21,218 nucleotides of DNA from Sulfuritalea sp. (GTDB lineage: Bacteria; Pseudomonadota; Gammaproteobacteria; Burkholderiales; Rhodocyclaceae), in the NCBI GenBank assembly GCA_023229545.1, contig JALNZB010000043.1, positions 1-21,218 on the forward strand, given 5' to 3'. Of this stretch, positions 15,156-21,218 are shown piece after piece. Numbering within the stretch: the stretch's first letter is position 1; each line of letters begins with the position of its first letter. The notes under the pieces are model-generated. The model did no database searches. It was not told the DNA's origin and saw nothing but the letters and a program-made list of their open reading frames with translations. Made by a program: the position numbers and the translations under genes.

Positions 15156-15392
15156 CTACTCGCCACTCGCGAGCATGGCATCCACATCGGCTTCGGCCTG
15201 GAACCAGTCGGACATCTCGTCTCCGGGCGCAAAGCCGCGTTGCTCGGCGCGAAAATAGGCGGCATCCGCAATCATTTGCTCGCGTCGGGAGGCATCGCCC
15301 GACGGCGATGAATCAGCGCTGCTCGATGTCCGTGCCCGGCGCGCCGGGTTATTGCCCTTGGACTGTTTCCTTGAGTCATTTTTCGCTGCCAC
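15156..15392 (-). CDS. DUF2934 domain protein
   Basis: 78 residues from a GTG at 15392, chosen because AGGAGA (15398-15403) lies 5 nt upstream; the frame is open much farther only because it overlaps cheD in another frame. The N-terminal half is low-complexity and basic/Ser-rich (about residues 5-33). Residues 37-73 carry the DUF2934 pattern: REQMIADAAYFRAEQRGFAP then GDEMSDWFQAEADVDAML. Family proteins are small, cytoplasmic and of unknown function. It follows cheD in the same direction after a 173-bp gap that contains two repeats. Confidence 0.8.
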   Translation of the reverse strand: MAAKNDSRKQSKGNNPARRARTSSSADSSPSGDASRREQMIADAAYFRAEQRGFAPGDEMSDWFQAEADVDAMLASGE

Positions 15393-15454
15393 TACGGTCT
15401 CCTGATCAACATGCGGTTGGTTGAATGGATTGGGAACTATCAGCGGACCTCCCC

Positions 15455-15476
15455 CGCCGTATCGCCAGCGCCGACT
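15455..15476 (-). repeat. 22-bp dispersed repeat, copy C
   Basis: On the minus strand it reads AGTCGGCGCTGGCG, variable bases AT, then ACGGCG. It lies between cheD and the DUF2934 gene. It is in the same orientation as copy D; cheD, the short cheW and the second MCP lie between the two. Confidence 0.75.
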
Positions 15477-15505
15477 TTCGGCGTTCCCCAAGGCGACCTG
15501 TTCCC

Positions 15506-15539
15506 AGCCGTAGGTCGGGCTGAAGCCTGACCTACGGCT
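15506..15539. repeat. 34-bp REP-like palindrome downstream of cheD
   Basis: AGCCGTAGGTCGGGCT (15506-15521) and AGCCTGACCTACGGCT (15524-15539) are 16-bp arms with a single G-T mismatch and a 2-base centre. The core GTAGGTCGGGCT-GA-AGCC resembles widely dispersed proteobacterial REP-type palindromes. It lies 27 bp past the cheD stop, where such elements often stabilise mRNA 3' ends. There is no T-tract, so it is unlikely to be a strong terminator. Confidence 0.75.
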
Positions 15540-15565
15540 CTTTCGCTCCACCTCGCGCGAGGGAT

Positions 15566-16105
15566 TCATGCCGCGCATGCGATTCTTTCGTTGCCTGCGG
15601 CCATCTCGACCGGCCGCATCACCGGCTCGTGCTTCACCCAGACGCGACCGCTCCAGACATCGAAAACCACATTGCGGTGGCCCGCGCCGGCAAGGTGCTC
15701 GCAGACGCAAGCCAGACCGTGCGCCCTGACGATCTCGCGCGCCATGTCGACGTTGCGCGCGCCGACGAGGTTGCGGTTGTGGTCGAACTGATCGGGAAAC
15801 ATGTTGGCGCCGCCGAACATCTTGACCTGGTAGTCGACGGGTTGCGTGCCGACCTTGCTCATTTCGCCGAACATCAGCGCCACCGCCTCGTCGGCGTAGC
15901 GCCCGTCCAGTTCCCAGCCCCGCCGCTGGGTGCGGCGTGGCAGCATGTAGTGGCACATACCGCCGACATGTCGGAGCGGATGCCAGAACACCAGCGACAC
16001 GCAAGAACCGAGGACGGTGCGGATGCGCGTCTCGCGGTCGCCGAAATACAGATCCCCCGGCTGGAGGAATATCTCGATGGCGTTGTGCGGCTTGTCTTGA
16101 TTCAT
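15566..16105 (-). CDS. cheD: Chemoreceptor glutamine deamidase CheD
   Basis: CheD deamidates specific glutamines of chemoreceptors and, in many species, binds CheC or CheY-P for adaptation. The 179-residue protein carries the catalytic set: TVLGSCVSLVFW with Thr30 and nucleophile Cys35, and GGMCHYMLP with His52. Further family segments are KMFGGANMF and IGARN-like LVGARNVDMA. Length is close to other betaproteobacterial CheD proteins. The start overlaps the stop of the preceding short cheW by ATGA, so translation is coupled. The neighbouring MCPs, with their Gln/Glu-rich signalling helices, are likely substrates. Confidence 0.95.
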   Translation of the reverse strand: MNQDKPHNAIEIFLQPGDLYFGDRETRIRTVLGSCVSLVFWHPLRHVGGMCHYMLPRRTQRRGWELDGRYADEAVALMFGEMSKVGTQPVDYQVKMFGGANMFPDQFDHNRNLVGARNVDMAREIVRAHGLACVCEHLAGAGHRNVVFDVWSGRVWVKHEPVMRPVEMAAGNERIACAA

Positions 16106-16476
16106 GCGGCTGCCCGTGCCGCGTCTTGCGTCCTGACAATGGCATCGACGACGATACCCATCTCGTGGATTCTGTCGCCGCCGTCCACCTCGATGATCAC
16201 GATGCGGGTGTCCGCCGACGCGGTGCCCGGCTTGTGATCAATGCGTGCGCCCATATCCACCACTGGCACCATCGCCCCGTGCAGTTCGACCACGCCAAGG
16301 ACGAAGCTCGGCATTCCTGGCACCGTCGTTAACGCCCGGAAATCCACAATCGCCTTGATACGCAGGATGCCGAGCGCGAAGATATTTTCGCCGAGCTTGA
16401 ACGTCAGACGCTGCTGCGCTTCCTGCCGGGCGATTTCCGCCAGCACGGCGCCCTCGGCCTTGAGCGTGGCTCCCAT
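16102..16476 (-). CDS. cheW: CheW-like protein, C-terminally shortened and diverged
   Basis: 124 residues, against 194 for the paralogue at 18926-19510. It keeps the N-terminal signature (GAVLAEIARQEAQQRLTFKL, FALGILRIKAIV) and the central VPGMPSFVLGVVELHGAMVP, but ends at VVDAIVRTQDAARAAA. The roughly 55 residues that complete the second SH3-like subdomain are therefore missing. The usual NLRG motif is ELHG: Arg66 of the paralogue is His66 here, and Asn64 is Glu64. That Arg is conserved in CheW proteins and contributes to receptor/CheA binding. The protein may be a partially functional or competing CheW-like adaptor, or a decaying duplicate retained for coupling to cheD, which it overlaps by ATGA. 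It begins 16 nt after the second MCP gene. Confidence 0.85.
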   Translation of the reverse strand: MGATLKAEGAVLAEIARQEAQQRLTFKLGENIFALGILRIKAIVDFRALTTVPGMPSFVLGVVELHGAMVPVVDMGARIDHKPGTASADTRIVIIEVDGGDRIHEMGIVVDAIVRTQDAARAAA

Positions 16477-16492
16477 GATTTATCCCTCTTTC

Positions 16493-17385
16493 CTAAAAGC
16501 TCACGAAGTCGTCATGACCGGACGCGCCATGGGCAATATGGATCGGGCCTCCCTTGCCGTTGCCCTTGTTGGCGGTCTGGGCGACCGCATGCGGGTGCGC
16601 CACCGAGGCCCGATGCGACGCAACGGCCTGACGAATCGCGTCGTGTCCCGCCACCTTGAAGAAGGCCATCAGGTTCTGTAGGTTCGCTGCCTGGCCGCTC
16701 ATCTCCTCGGCCGTCGCCGCGAGTTCTTCCGACGCACTGGCGTTCTGTTGCGTAATGCTGTTCAACTGGCCCATCGCGGTATTGACTTGCGCGACGCCGA
16801 CGGTCTGCTCTTCCGATGCCGCCGTGATCTCCTGCACCAGGTCCGAGGTCTTCTTGATGCTCGGCACGATTTCATCGAGCAGCTTGCCGGCTTTCTCCGC
16901 CAGCTCGACGCTGCCTTGTGCCACCTGCCCGATTTCCTGCGCCGCCTTCTGGCTGCGTTCGGCCAGCTTCCTGACTTCGGCCGCCACCACGGCGAAGCCT
17001 TTGCCGTGCTCGCCCGCCCGCGCGGCTTCAATCGCCGCGTTGAGCGCCAGCAGGTTGGTCTGGTAGGCAATGTCGTCGATGATCGATATCTTCCTGGCGA
17101 TACTCTTCATCGCCGTGACGGTTTCCTTCACCGCCTTGCCGCCCTCAGCGCCGTCCGTCGCCGCCTTGCCCGCCATGCCGTCCGTCACCTTGGCGTTCTC
17201 GGTGTTCTGCTGGATCGAGGCCGACATCTGTTCGACCGAGGCGGTGGTTTCTTCGACGCTGGCGGCCTGCTCGCTCGATGCCTGACTCAGGCTTTGTGCG
17301 GTGGCGGAAACTTGTTGTGTCGCGTTGGCGATGGTATTGGTCGTGACGTTCACTTCGCCGATGATCTGCGCCAGCTTGGTCACGG
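16493..17385 (-). repeat. Duplicated MCP signalling segment, copy 1
   Basis: This covers the signalling domain and C-terminal tail of the second MCP. It is nearly identical at DNA level to 19527-20404, at an offset of 3019 bp over most of its length and 3034 bp at the stop codon. The only clearly unrelated part is the linker between the last helix and the NKGNGKGGPIHIAHGAS tail. The similarity continues across the 16-bp spacer into the first 25 codons of cheW (to about 16400). Confidence 0.85.
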
Positions 17386-18811
17386 TAGCACTGACTGCCG
17401 ATGTGACTTTGTCATAGGCACGCTTAACCTCGGCGGTATCGTCGTCGGCCGGGGCGGCGGCGATGGCTACGGTAAGGTCGCCACCAGCCAGCCTGTCCAG
17501 GCACTCGACGAGCTTGGCGACTTCCGCATCCTGGTAGCCGGCGATCTTGCTGGAGACGCGCGCGGCCTTTCTGTCCGCCGTGCGGTCCATCACCAGTTCC
17601 ATCGCGCCGATGACCCGGCCCTCGGCATCGCGCAACGGAATGCCGGAATAGGAAATGTCCAGCGTGTTGTTGCCGGGACAGGCGCGGGCTTCGCTGCTGC
17701 ATTGCTCGCCACCCTTCATGGCGCGGGCGCAGGCGCAGCGCTCCGTATGGCAGTCGGTGGTGCGGAAATGGTCGTAGCACTTGGTATTCGACAACTGCTG
17801 CGGCGTCTTGCCGCCAGCACCGGCACCGACGGCATTGATGTAGCGGATGCCGAATTCGTGATCGATCACCATCACCGGCAATGGGATGTTGTCGAGGAAG
17901 CCCACCAGATGGCCCAGCGAGCCGTTCATACCGACGAGGATGTTGCGGTATTCGCCCCGATGCTGGTCGATCTCGGCGCGGGCGTGCAGGCTGCCCGTCA
18001 TCATCTTCAAATTGACCGCGGCAATTTCGCCGACGATCTTCGTGAGGCTGTCCTGCATCGACTTCATGGCGGCCAACAACTGGCCAGCTTCATCCGTGCT
18101 GGTGACCTGAATGGTTGACGTCAGGTCGCCCGCCGCGATGGCGTTGGCGATCGAGACCGCCGCCGCAACCGTGCGGGAAATGGTGCGGCCGATCACATAG
18201 GCGATGATGGCCGCCAGCAGGATGGCAACGGCAGTGCCGACAAGGATGTTGGTGACGGTGGCCTCGGTGCGGTGCAGGGTTTCGGCGGTCGCCTGATTGG
18301 CTTCGGTCACCTGGCTTGCGCGGAACTCGTCGACCATCTTGCCGACCTTGGTGGCCTGGACGTCGAATCCTTCCATCTTGACGTTGCCGGCCTGCATGCC
18401 TTGCTTGACGTAGGTTTCCGCCATGTCGCGGCCCATGGCGGCGTACTTGCTGAATTCCATTTCCAGTGCGTCGACCTGAGCCAGCCCCTGCTTGTCATTC
18501 TCGCGCCTGAACATCTCGCGGAATTTTGCGAGGCCTTCGAGGAAGGTCTTTGCAGACCGGTCGGCCTCCTTGATGCCGTCGGCGTTGTGGGTCGCGGACA
18601 CGTCGGTCAGCGATTGCTGGACATGGGTCTTCGCGGTGTCCATCTCGTTCGCCAGGATGACGAACGGGAGGGTTTCCTCCTTGATCTGCTGCACGTTTTC
18701 CTTGACGTGATGCAGCGTATTGGAGACCAGGGCCAGCACTGTCGCGAACACGAGAACAACCAGGCCGAAGCCGAGGCCGAGTTTCATACCGATTTTCATA
18801 TTCTTGAACAT
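16493..18811 (-). CDS. Methyl-accepting chemotaxis protein with Cys-rich PAS domain
   Basis: 772 residues. Layout: TM1 about 11-31, a helical four-helix-bundle-like periplasmic domain about 32-188, TM2 about 189-208, HAMP about 210-262, PAS about 305-412, a second HAMP-like segment about 430-480, then the signalling domain with tip YQTNLLALNAAIEAARAGEH. The PAS domain contains six cysteines within 34 residues (C345, C354, C359, C361, C371, C378) in a KCYDHFRTTDC-HTERCACARAM pattern; it could bind a metal or sense redox through disulfides (inference). The C-terminus ends DDFVSF; the last five, DFVSF, fit a loose aromatic-x-x-aromatic CheR/CheB docking pentapeptide. The C-terminal third is nearly identical to the next MCP. 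Confidence 0.94.
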   Translation of the reverse strand: MFKNMKIGMKLGLGFGLVVLVFATVLALVSNTLHHVKENVQQIKEETLPFVILANEMDTAKTHVQQSLTDVSATHNADGIKEADRSAKTFLEGLAKFREMFRRENDKQGLAQVDALEMEFSKYAAMGRDMAETYVKQGMQAGNVKMEGFDVQATKVGKMVDEFRASQVTEANQATAETLHRTEATVTNILVGTAVAILLAAIIAYVIGRTISRTVAAAVSIANAIAAGDLTSTIQVTSTDEAGQLLAAMKSMQDSLTKIVGEIAAVNLKMMTGSLHARAEIDQHRGEYRNILVGMNGSLGHLVGFLDNIPLPVMVIDHEFGIRYINAVGAGAGGKTPQQLSNTKCYDHFRTTDCHTERCACARAMKGGEQCSSEARACPGNNTLDISYSGIPLRDAEGRVIGAMELVMDRTADRKAARVSSKIAGYQDAEVAKLVECLDRLAGGDLTVAIAAAPADDDTAEVKRAYDKVTSAVSATVTKLAQIIGEVNVTTNTIANATQQVSATAQSLSQASSEQAASVEETTASVEQMSASIQQNTENAKVTDGMAGKAATDGAEGGKAVKETVTAMKSIARKISIIDDIAYQTNLLALNAAIEAARAGEHGKGFAVVAAEVRKLAERSQKAAQEIGQVAQGSVELAEKAGKLLDEIVPSIKKTSDLVQEITAASEEQTVGVAQVNTAMGQLNSITQQNASASEELAATAEEMSGQAANLQNLMAFFKVAGHDAIRQAVASHRASVAHPHAVAQTANKGNGKGGPIHIAHGASGHDDFVSF

Positions 18812-18850
18812 GAGTCCCTACTTCCCCGAAAGAGAAAACCGCCTGGGCGG

Positions 18851-18866
18851 CCCAATACAAATTGGG
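18851..18866. repeat. 6-bp inverted repeat upstream of the second MCP gene
   Basis: CCCAAT and ATTGGG flank ACAA, 40 bp upstream of the MCP ATG and 25 bp from dispersed repeat copy D. It is short, so it may be part of a larger REP-like unit with copy D (18851-18912), or an operator. Confidence 0.3.
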
Positions 18867-18890
18867 GACACCACAGTATTCCCGCAGCCT

Positions 18891-18912
18891 CGCCGTCCCG
18901 CCAGCGCCGACT
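18891..18912 (-). repeat. 22-bp dispersed repeat, copy D
   Basis: On the minus strand it reads AGTCGGCGCTGGCG, variable bases GG, then ACGGCG. It occupies the 114-bp gap between cheW (18926) and the second MCP gene (18811). Same orientation as copy C. Confidence 0.75.
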
Positions 18913-18925
18913 TATTCAGGCGGCC

Positions 18926-19510
18926 CTATGCGGCCTGCGGGGCGGGCAGGCCGAGCGCCGGCCCGGCCCCACCGCCCACGCCGTGGGCCGTTCCGGTCAA
19001 CTGCGCGATCTCGTCGAGCGAGAGCACGCGATTGGCATCGAGGAGGATGACGAAATGCCCGTCTACCTTGCCCATGCCGGCGATGAAGTCGGCGCGGATG
19101 CGCGCGCCGAAGGCCGGCGCCGGCTCGATCTGCTCGGGCGGAATCTCCAGCACTTCATTCACCGCATCGACCATGATGCCCATCACCTGCTGCTCGGTTT
19201 CGTTCCCCGCCTCGTGCGTCACCTCGACGATGACGATGCAGCTGCGCCGCGTCACTTCCCCCGCCTTGCCGCCGAAGCGCGACGACAGGTCGATCACCGG
19301 CACCACCGCGCCGCGCAGGTTGATCACGCCGCGGATGAAGCTCGGCATCGTCGGCACCGCCGTCATCTCGCCGTACTCGATGATCTCCTTGATATGCAAT
19401 ATGCCGACGGCGAATATCTCGCCGCCCAGCATGAACGTCAGGTACTGCTGCGCCTCCTGCCGGGCGATTTCCGCCAGCGCGGCACCCTCCCTCTTGACCA
19501 TGGCTCCCAT
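18926..19510 (-). CDS. cheW: Chemotaxis coupling protein CheW
   Basis: CheW bridges MCP signalling tips and the P5 domain of CheA at the inner face of the membrane. This 194-residue copy is full length: EIARQEAQQYLTFMLGGEIF, the core VPTMPSFIRGVINLRGAVVP with the conserved NLRG (Arg66), VMGIMVDAVNEVLEIPPEQI and GHFVILLDANRVLS. A low-complexity Gly/Ala/Pro tail follows from about residue 175. It begins 16 nt after the stop of the poly-HAMP MCP gene, with a spacer identical to that before the short cheW, so the MCP-cheW pair was duplicated as a unit. Confidence 0.95.
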   Translation of the reverse strand: MGAMVKREGAALAEIARQEAQQYLTFMLGGEIFAVGILHIKEIIEYGEMTAVPTMPSFIRGVINLRGAVVPVIDLSSRFGGKAGEVTRRSCIVIVEVTHEAGNETEQQVMGIMVDAVNEVLEIPPEQIEPAPAFGARIRADFIAGMGKVDGHFVILLDANRVLSLDEIAQLTGTAHGVGGGAGPALGLPAPQAA

Positions 19511-19526
19511 GATTTATCCCTCTTTC

Positions 19527-20404
19527 CTAAAAGCTCACGAAGTCGTCACGATCGGACGCGCCATGGGCAATATGAATCGGGCCTCCCTTGCCGTTGCCCT
19601 TGTTGGGTTTGGCTACGGTTCGAGGCTGCGCCGCCACTTGCGCCGGGCGTCGCGCGCCGCTGTTGTCATCGATCGTGAAGAAGCCCATGAGCTGCTGCAA
19701 CTGCTCGGCCTGGCCGCTCATTTCTTCGGCCGTCGCAGCAAGTTCTTCCGAGGATGAAGCGTTTTGCTGGGTGATGGAGTTGAGCTGGCCCATCGCGGTG
19801 TTCACTTGCGCGACGCCGCTGGTCTGCTCTTCCGAGGCCGCCGTGATCTCTTGCACCAGGTCCGAGGTCTTCTTGATGCTCGGCACGATTTCATCGAGCA
19901 GCTTGCCGGCTTTCTCCGCCAGCTCGACGCTGCCTTGCGCGACCTGCCCGATTTCCTGCGCCGCCTTCTGGCTGCGTTCGGCCAGCTTCCTGACTTCGGC
20001 CGCCACGACCGCAAAGCCTTTGCCGTGCTCGCCCGCCCGTGCCGCTTCAATCGCCGCGTTGAGCGCCAGCAGGTTGGTCTGGTAGGCGATGTCGTCGATG
20101 ATGGATATCTTGCGCGCGATGCTCTTCATCGCCGCTACGGTTTCCTTCACCGCCTTGCCGCCCTCAGCGCCGTCCGTCGCCGCCTTGCCCGCCATGCCGT
20201 CCGTCACCTTGGCGTTCTCGGTGTTCTGCTGGATCGAGGCCGACATCTGTTCGACCGAGGCCGTCGTCTCTTCGACGCTTGCGGCTTGTTCGCTCGATGC
20301 CTGACTCAGACTTTGCGCGGTGGCGGAGACTTGTTGCGTCGCGTTGGCGATGGTATTGGTGGTGACGTTCACTTCGCCGATGATCTGGGCGAGCTTGCCC
20401 ACCG
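19527..20404 (-). repeat. Duplicated MCP signalling segment, copy 2
   Basis: This is the counterpart of 16493-17385. Over about 230 codons (from KLAQIIGEVNVTT to AEEMSGQA) only a handful of residues differ, for example T/A, V/S and A/S. The 16-bp MCP-cheW spacer and the cheW start (to about 19434) are also shared. Confidence 0.85.
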
Positions 20405-21218
20405 TGTTGTTGAGGCTTTGCTTGACCTGGTCGAAGGCGCCCTGGTAGTCGCGGGTAACCTTGCGCGTCAGGTCGCCCTGTTCCAGCGCGCCGGCCACTT
20501 CGATGGTGTCCCTGAAGGCGGTGTCGACGGTGTCCGACAACTGGTTGAGCAGTTCGGACAGTTCCTTGGTGTAGCCGGCCTTGCCGGCAAGGTCCATCTT
20601 GCTGCTGAAGTCGCCCTTGTTGGCGGCGGCAACGATGTCGCGGATTTCGCCGACGATGCCGGTCAGCGAGTCGGCCGTGGTGTTGACCGCCTGCTTGACG
20701 TCGTTGAAGGCGCCCTGATAGTCGCGCGTGACTTTCTGCGAGAGGTCGCCTTGCGCCAGCGCTTGCGCGACGCGGACGGTGTCCTCGAAGGCGGTGTCGA
20801 CGGTGTCCGACAACTGGTTGAGCAGTTCGGACAGTTCCTTCGTGTAACCGGCCTTGCCGTTCATGTCCATCTTGCTGCTGAAGTCGCCTTTGTTCGCAGC
20901 GGCGACAATCTGGCGAATTTCGCCGACGATCCCGGTGAGGTTGTCCTGCATCAGTTTCATGGCGCTCAACAACTGGCCGGTTTCATCCGTGCTGGTGACC
21001 TGAATGTTGGAACTCAGGTCGCCCCCGGCAATCTTCCTGGCGGTATCCATGGCGACGTTCAGTGGCCGCGTGATCGAGCGCGTCACCCAGAAGGCGATGC
21101 CCGCGCCCAGGATGACGGCTATTCCGGTCAGGACGAGCATCAGGGTGCGTGCCTTGGCATAGTCAGCCTCCGCTTCCTTCTCAACCTCGGCGAGGTTCTC
21201 CGCCTGAAGCGCCTGGTT
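19527..21218 (-). CDS. Poly-HAMP methyl-accepting chemotaxis protein, 5' end outside the window
   Basis: The frame is open to the window edge (563 residues visible), beginning NQALQAENLAEVEKEADADY just before the second transmembrane helix. The ATG at 21140 is internal, so the N-terminus, first TM and periplasmic domain lie beyond 21218. Counting from that ATG: TM2 about 1-22, HAMP about 20-70, two tandem 91-residue HAMP-type units (71-161 and 162-252), then the signalling domain with tip YQTNLLALNAAIEAARAGEH and a tail ending DDFVSF. The stacked HAMP units resemble poly-HAMP arrangements such as Pseudomonas Aer2, which relay signals over distance. The last five residues DFVSF may be a CheR/CheB docking site. 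Confidence 0.95.
   Translation of the reverse strand, partial: NQALQAENLAEVEKEAEADYAKARTLMLVLTGIAVILGAGIAFWVTRSITRPLNVAMDTARKIAGGDLSSNIQVTSTDETGQLLSAMKLMQDNLTGIVGEIRQIVAAANKGDFSSKMDMNGKAGYTKELSELLNQLSDTVDTAFEDTVRVAQALAQGDLSQKVTRDYQGAFNDVKQAVNTTADSLTGIVGEIRDIVAAANKGDFSSKMDLAGKAGYTKELSELLNQLSDTVDTAFRDTIEVAGALEQGDLTRKVTRDYQGAFDQVKQSLNNTVGKLAQIIGEVNVTTNTIANATQQVSATAQSLSQASSEQAASVEETTASVEQMSASIQQNTENAKVTDGMAGKAATDGAEGGKAVKETVAAMKSIARKISIIDDIAYQTNLLALNAAIEAARAGEHGKGFAVVAAEVRKLAERSQKAAQEIGQVAQGSVELAEKAGKLLDEIVPSIKKTSDLVQEITAASEEQTSGVAQVNTAMGQLNSITQQNASSSEELAATAEEMSGQAEQLQQLMGFFTIDDNSGARRPAQVAAQPRTVAKPNKGNGKGGPIHIAHGASDRDDFVSF
20385..20657 (-). repeat. Tandem HAMP unit 2 (91 codons)
   Basis: Second of two adjacent 273-bp units inside the poly-HAMP MCP. 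The protein unit begins IVGEIRDIVAAANKGDFSSK and contains KELSELLNQLSDTVDTAF and a QGDLxxKVTRDYQGAF element. The two units are far more alike in protein than in codons, so the duplication is not very recent. Confidence 0.8.
20658..20930 (-). repeat. Tandem HAMP unit 1 (91 codons)
   Basis: First of the two units, starting IVGEIRQIVAAANKGDFSSK. Each unit contains two HAMP-like half-patterns (xGDFSSKM and xGDLxxKV), so the receptor carries about five HAMP-like modules in series including the membrane-proximal one. Confidence 0.8.

Noticed and set aside
15156..16145. 329-codon minus frame covering cheD and the DUF2934 gene
   Set aside because: Only its last 78 codons (DUF2934) look real; the rest is cheD read in the wrong frame.
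16748..19678. Long plus-strand open frames opposite the MCP and cheW genes
   Set aside because: Antisense shadows of high-GC genes; no ribosome-binding sites or domains.
1..21218. CRISPR array, IS element or transposase gene
   Set aside because: No regularly spaced repeats and no recognisable transposase frame; the repeats found are dispersed or lie within genes.

Overview
The window looks like a high-GC betaproteobacterial chromosome, probably Rhodocyclales-like (Dechloromonas, Azonexus or Accumulibacter type). This rests on gene order (mutL-miaA, purM, AI-2E-type permease, hda, HAD phosphatase), on protein style, and on a large chemotaxis and c-di-GMP cluster. It is an inference from pattern recognition; no database search was run.

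Left third (1-5900) is a conserved housekeeping neighbourhood. It holds the 3' tip of mutL, miaA (+), a DinJ/YafQ-type toxin-antitoxin pair (-), purM (-, probably from a TTG start), then, divergently, an AI-2E/PerM-family membrane protein, hda and a HAD-IB phosphatase (+). These are followed by tRNA-Ser(GCU), which has its own promoter and intrinsic terminator.

Middle (5900-7390) is a lower-GC, gene-poor junction. It contains a perfect 23-bp palindrome, a possible 41-residue membrane peptide, the C-terminal remnant of a STAS-domain gene, and a protein with two winged-helix repeats whose 3' end runs into that remnant in another frame. It looks like a deletion or insertion scar at the end of the chemotaxis cluster.

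Right two thirds (7390-21218) is entirely on the minus strand and is a signal-transduction cluster. In transcription order: a 5'-truncated multi-HAMP MCP, cheW, a second MCP with a cysteine-rich PAS domain, a shortened cheW translationally coupled to cheD, a DUF2934 protein, a roughly 340-bp poorly explained stretch, a single-PAS protein, a membrane PAS-PAS-GGDEF-EAL protein, a small secreted protein of unknown function, a periplasmic-binding-protein/GGDEF diguanylate cyclase, and an MCP with a periplasmic CxxCH haem-c motif. Together they suggest that redox or small-ligand cues in the periplasm feed both chemotaxis (MCP-CheW-CheD) and cyclic-di-GMP turnover. CheA, CheY, CheB and CheR are not in the window.

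The most unusual points are the haem-c MCP, the Cys-rich PAS MCP, the duplicated MCP-cheW module with one decayed CheW copy, the STAS/winged-helix scar, and a 22-bp dispersed repeat present four times. Two direct copies of that repeat bracket the toxin-antitoxin pair and two bracket cheD-cheW-mcp.
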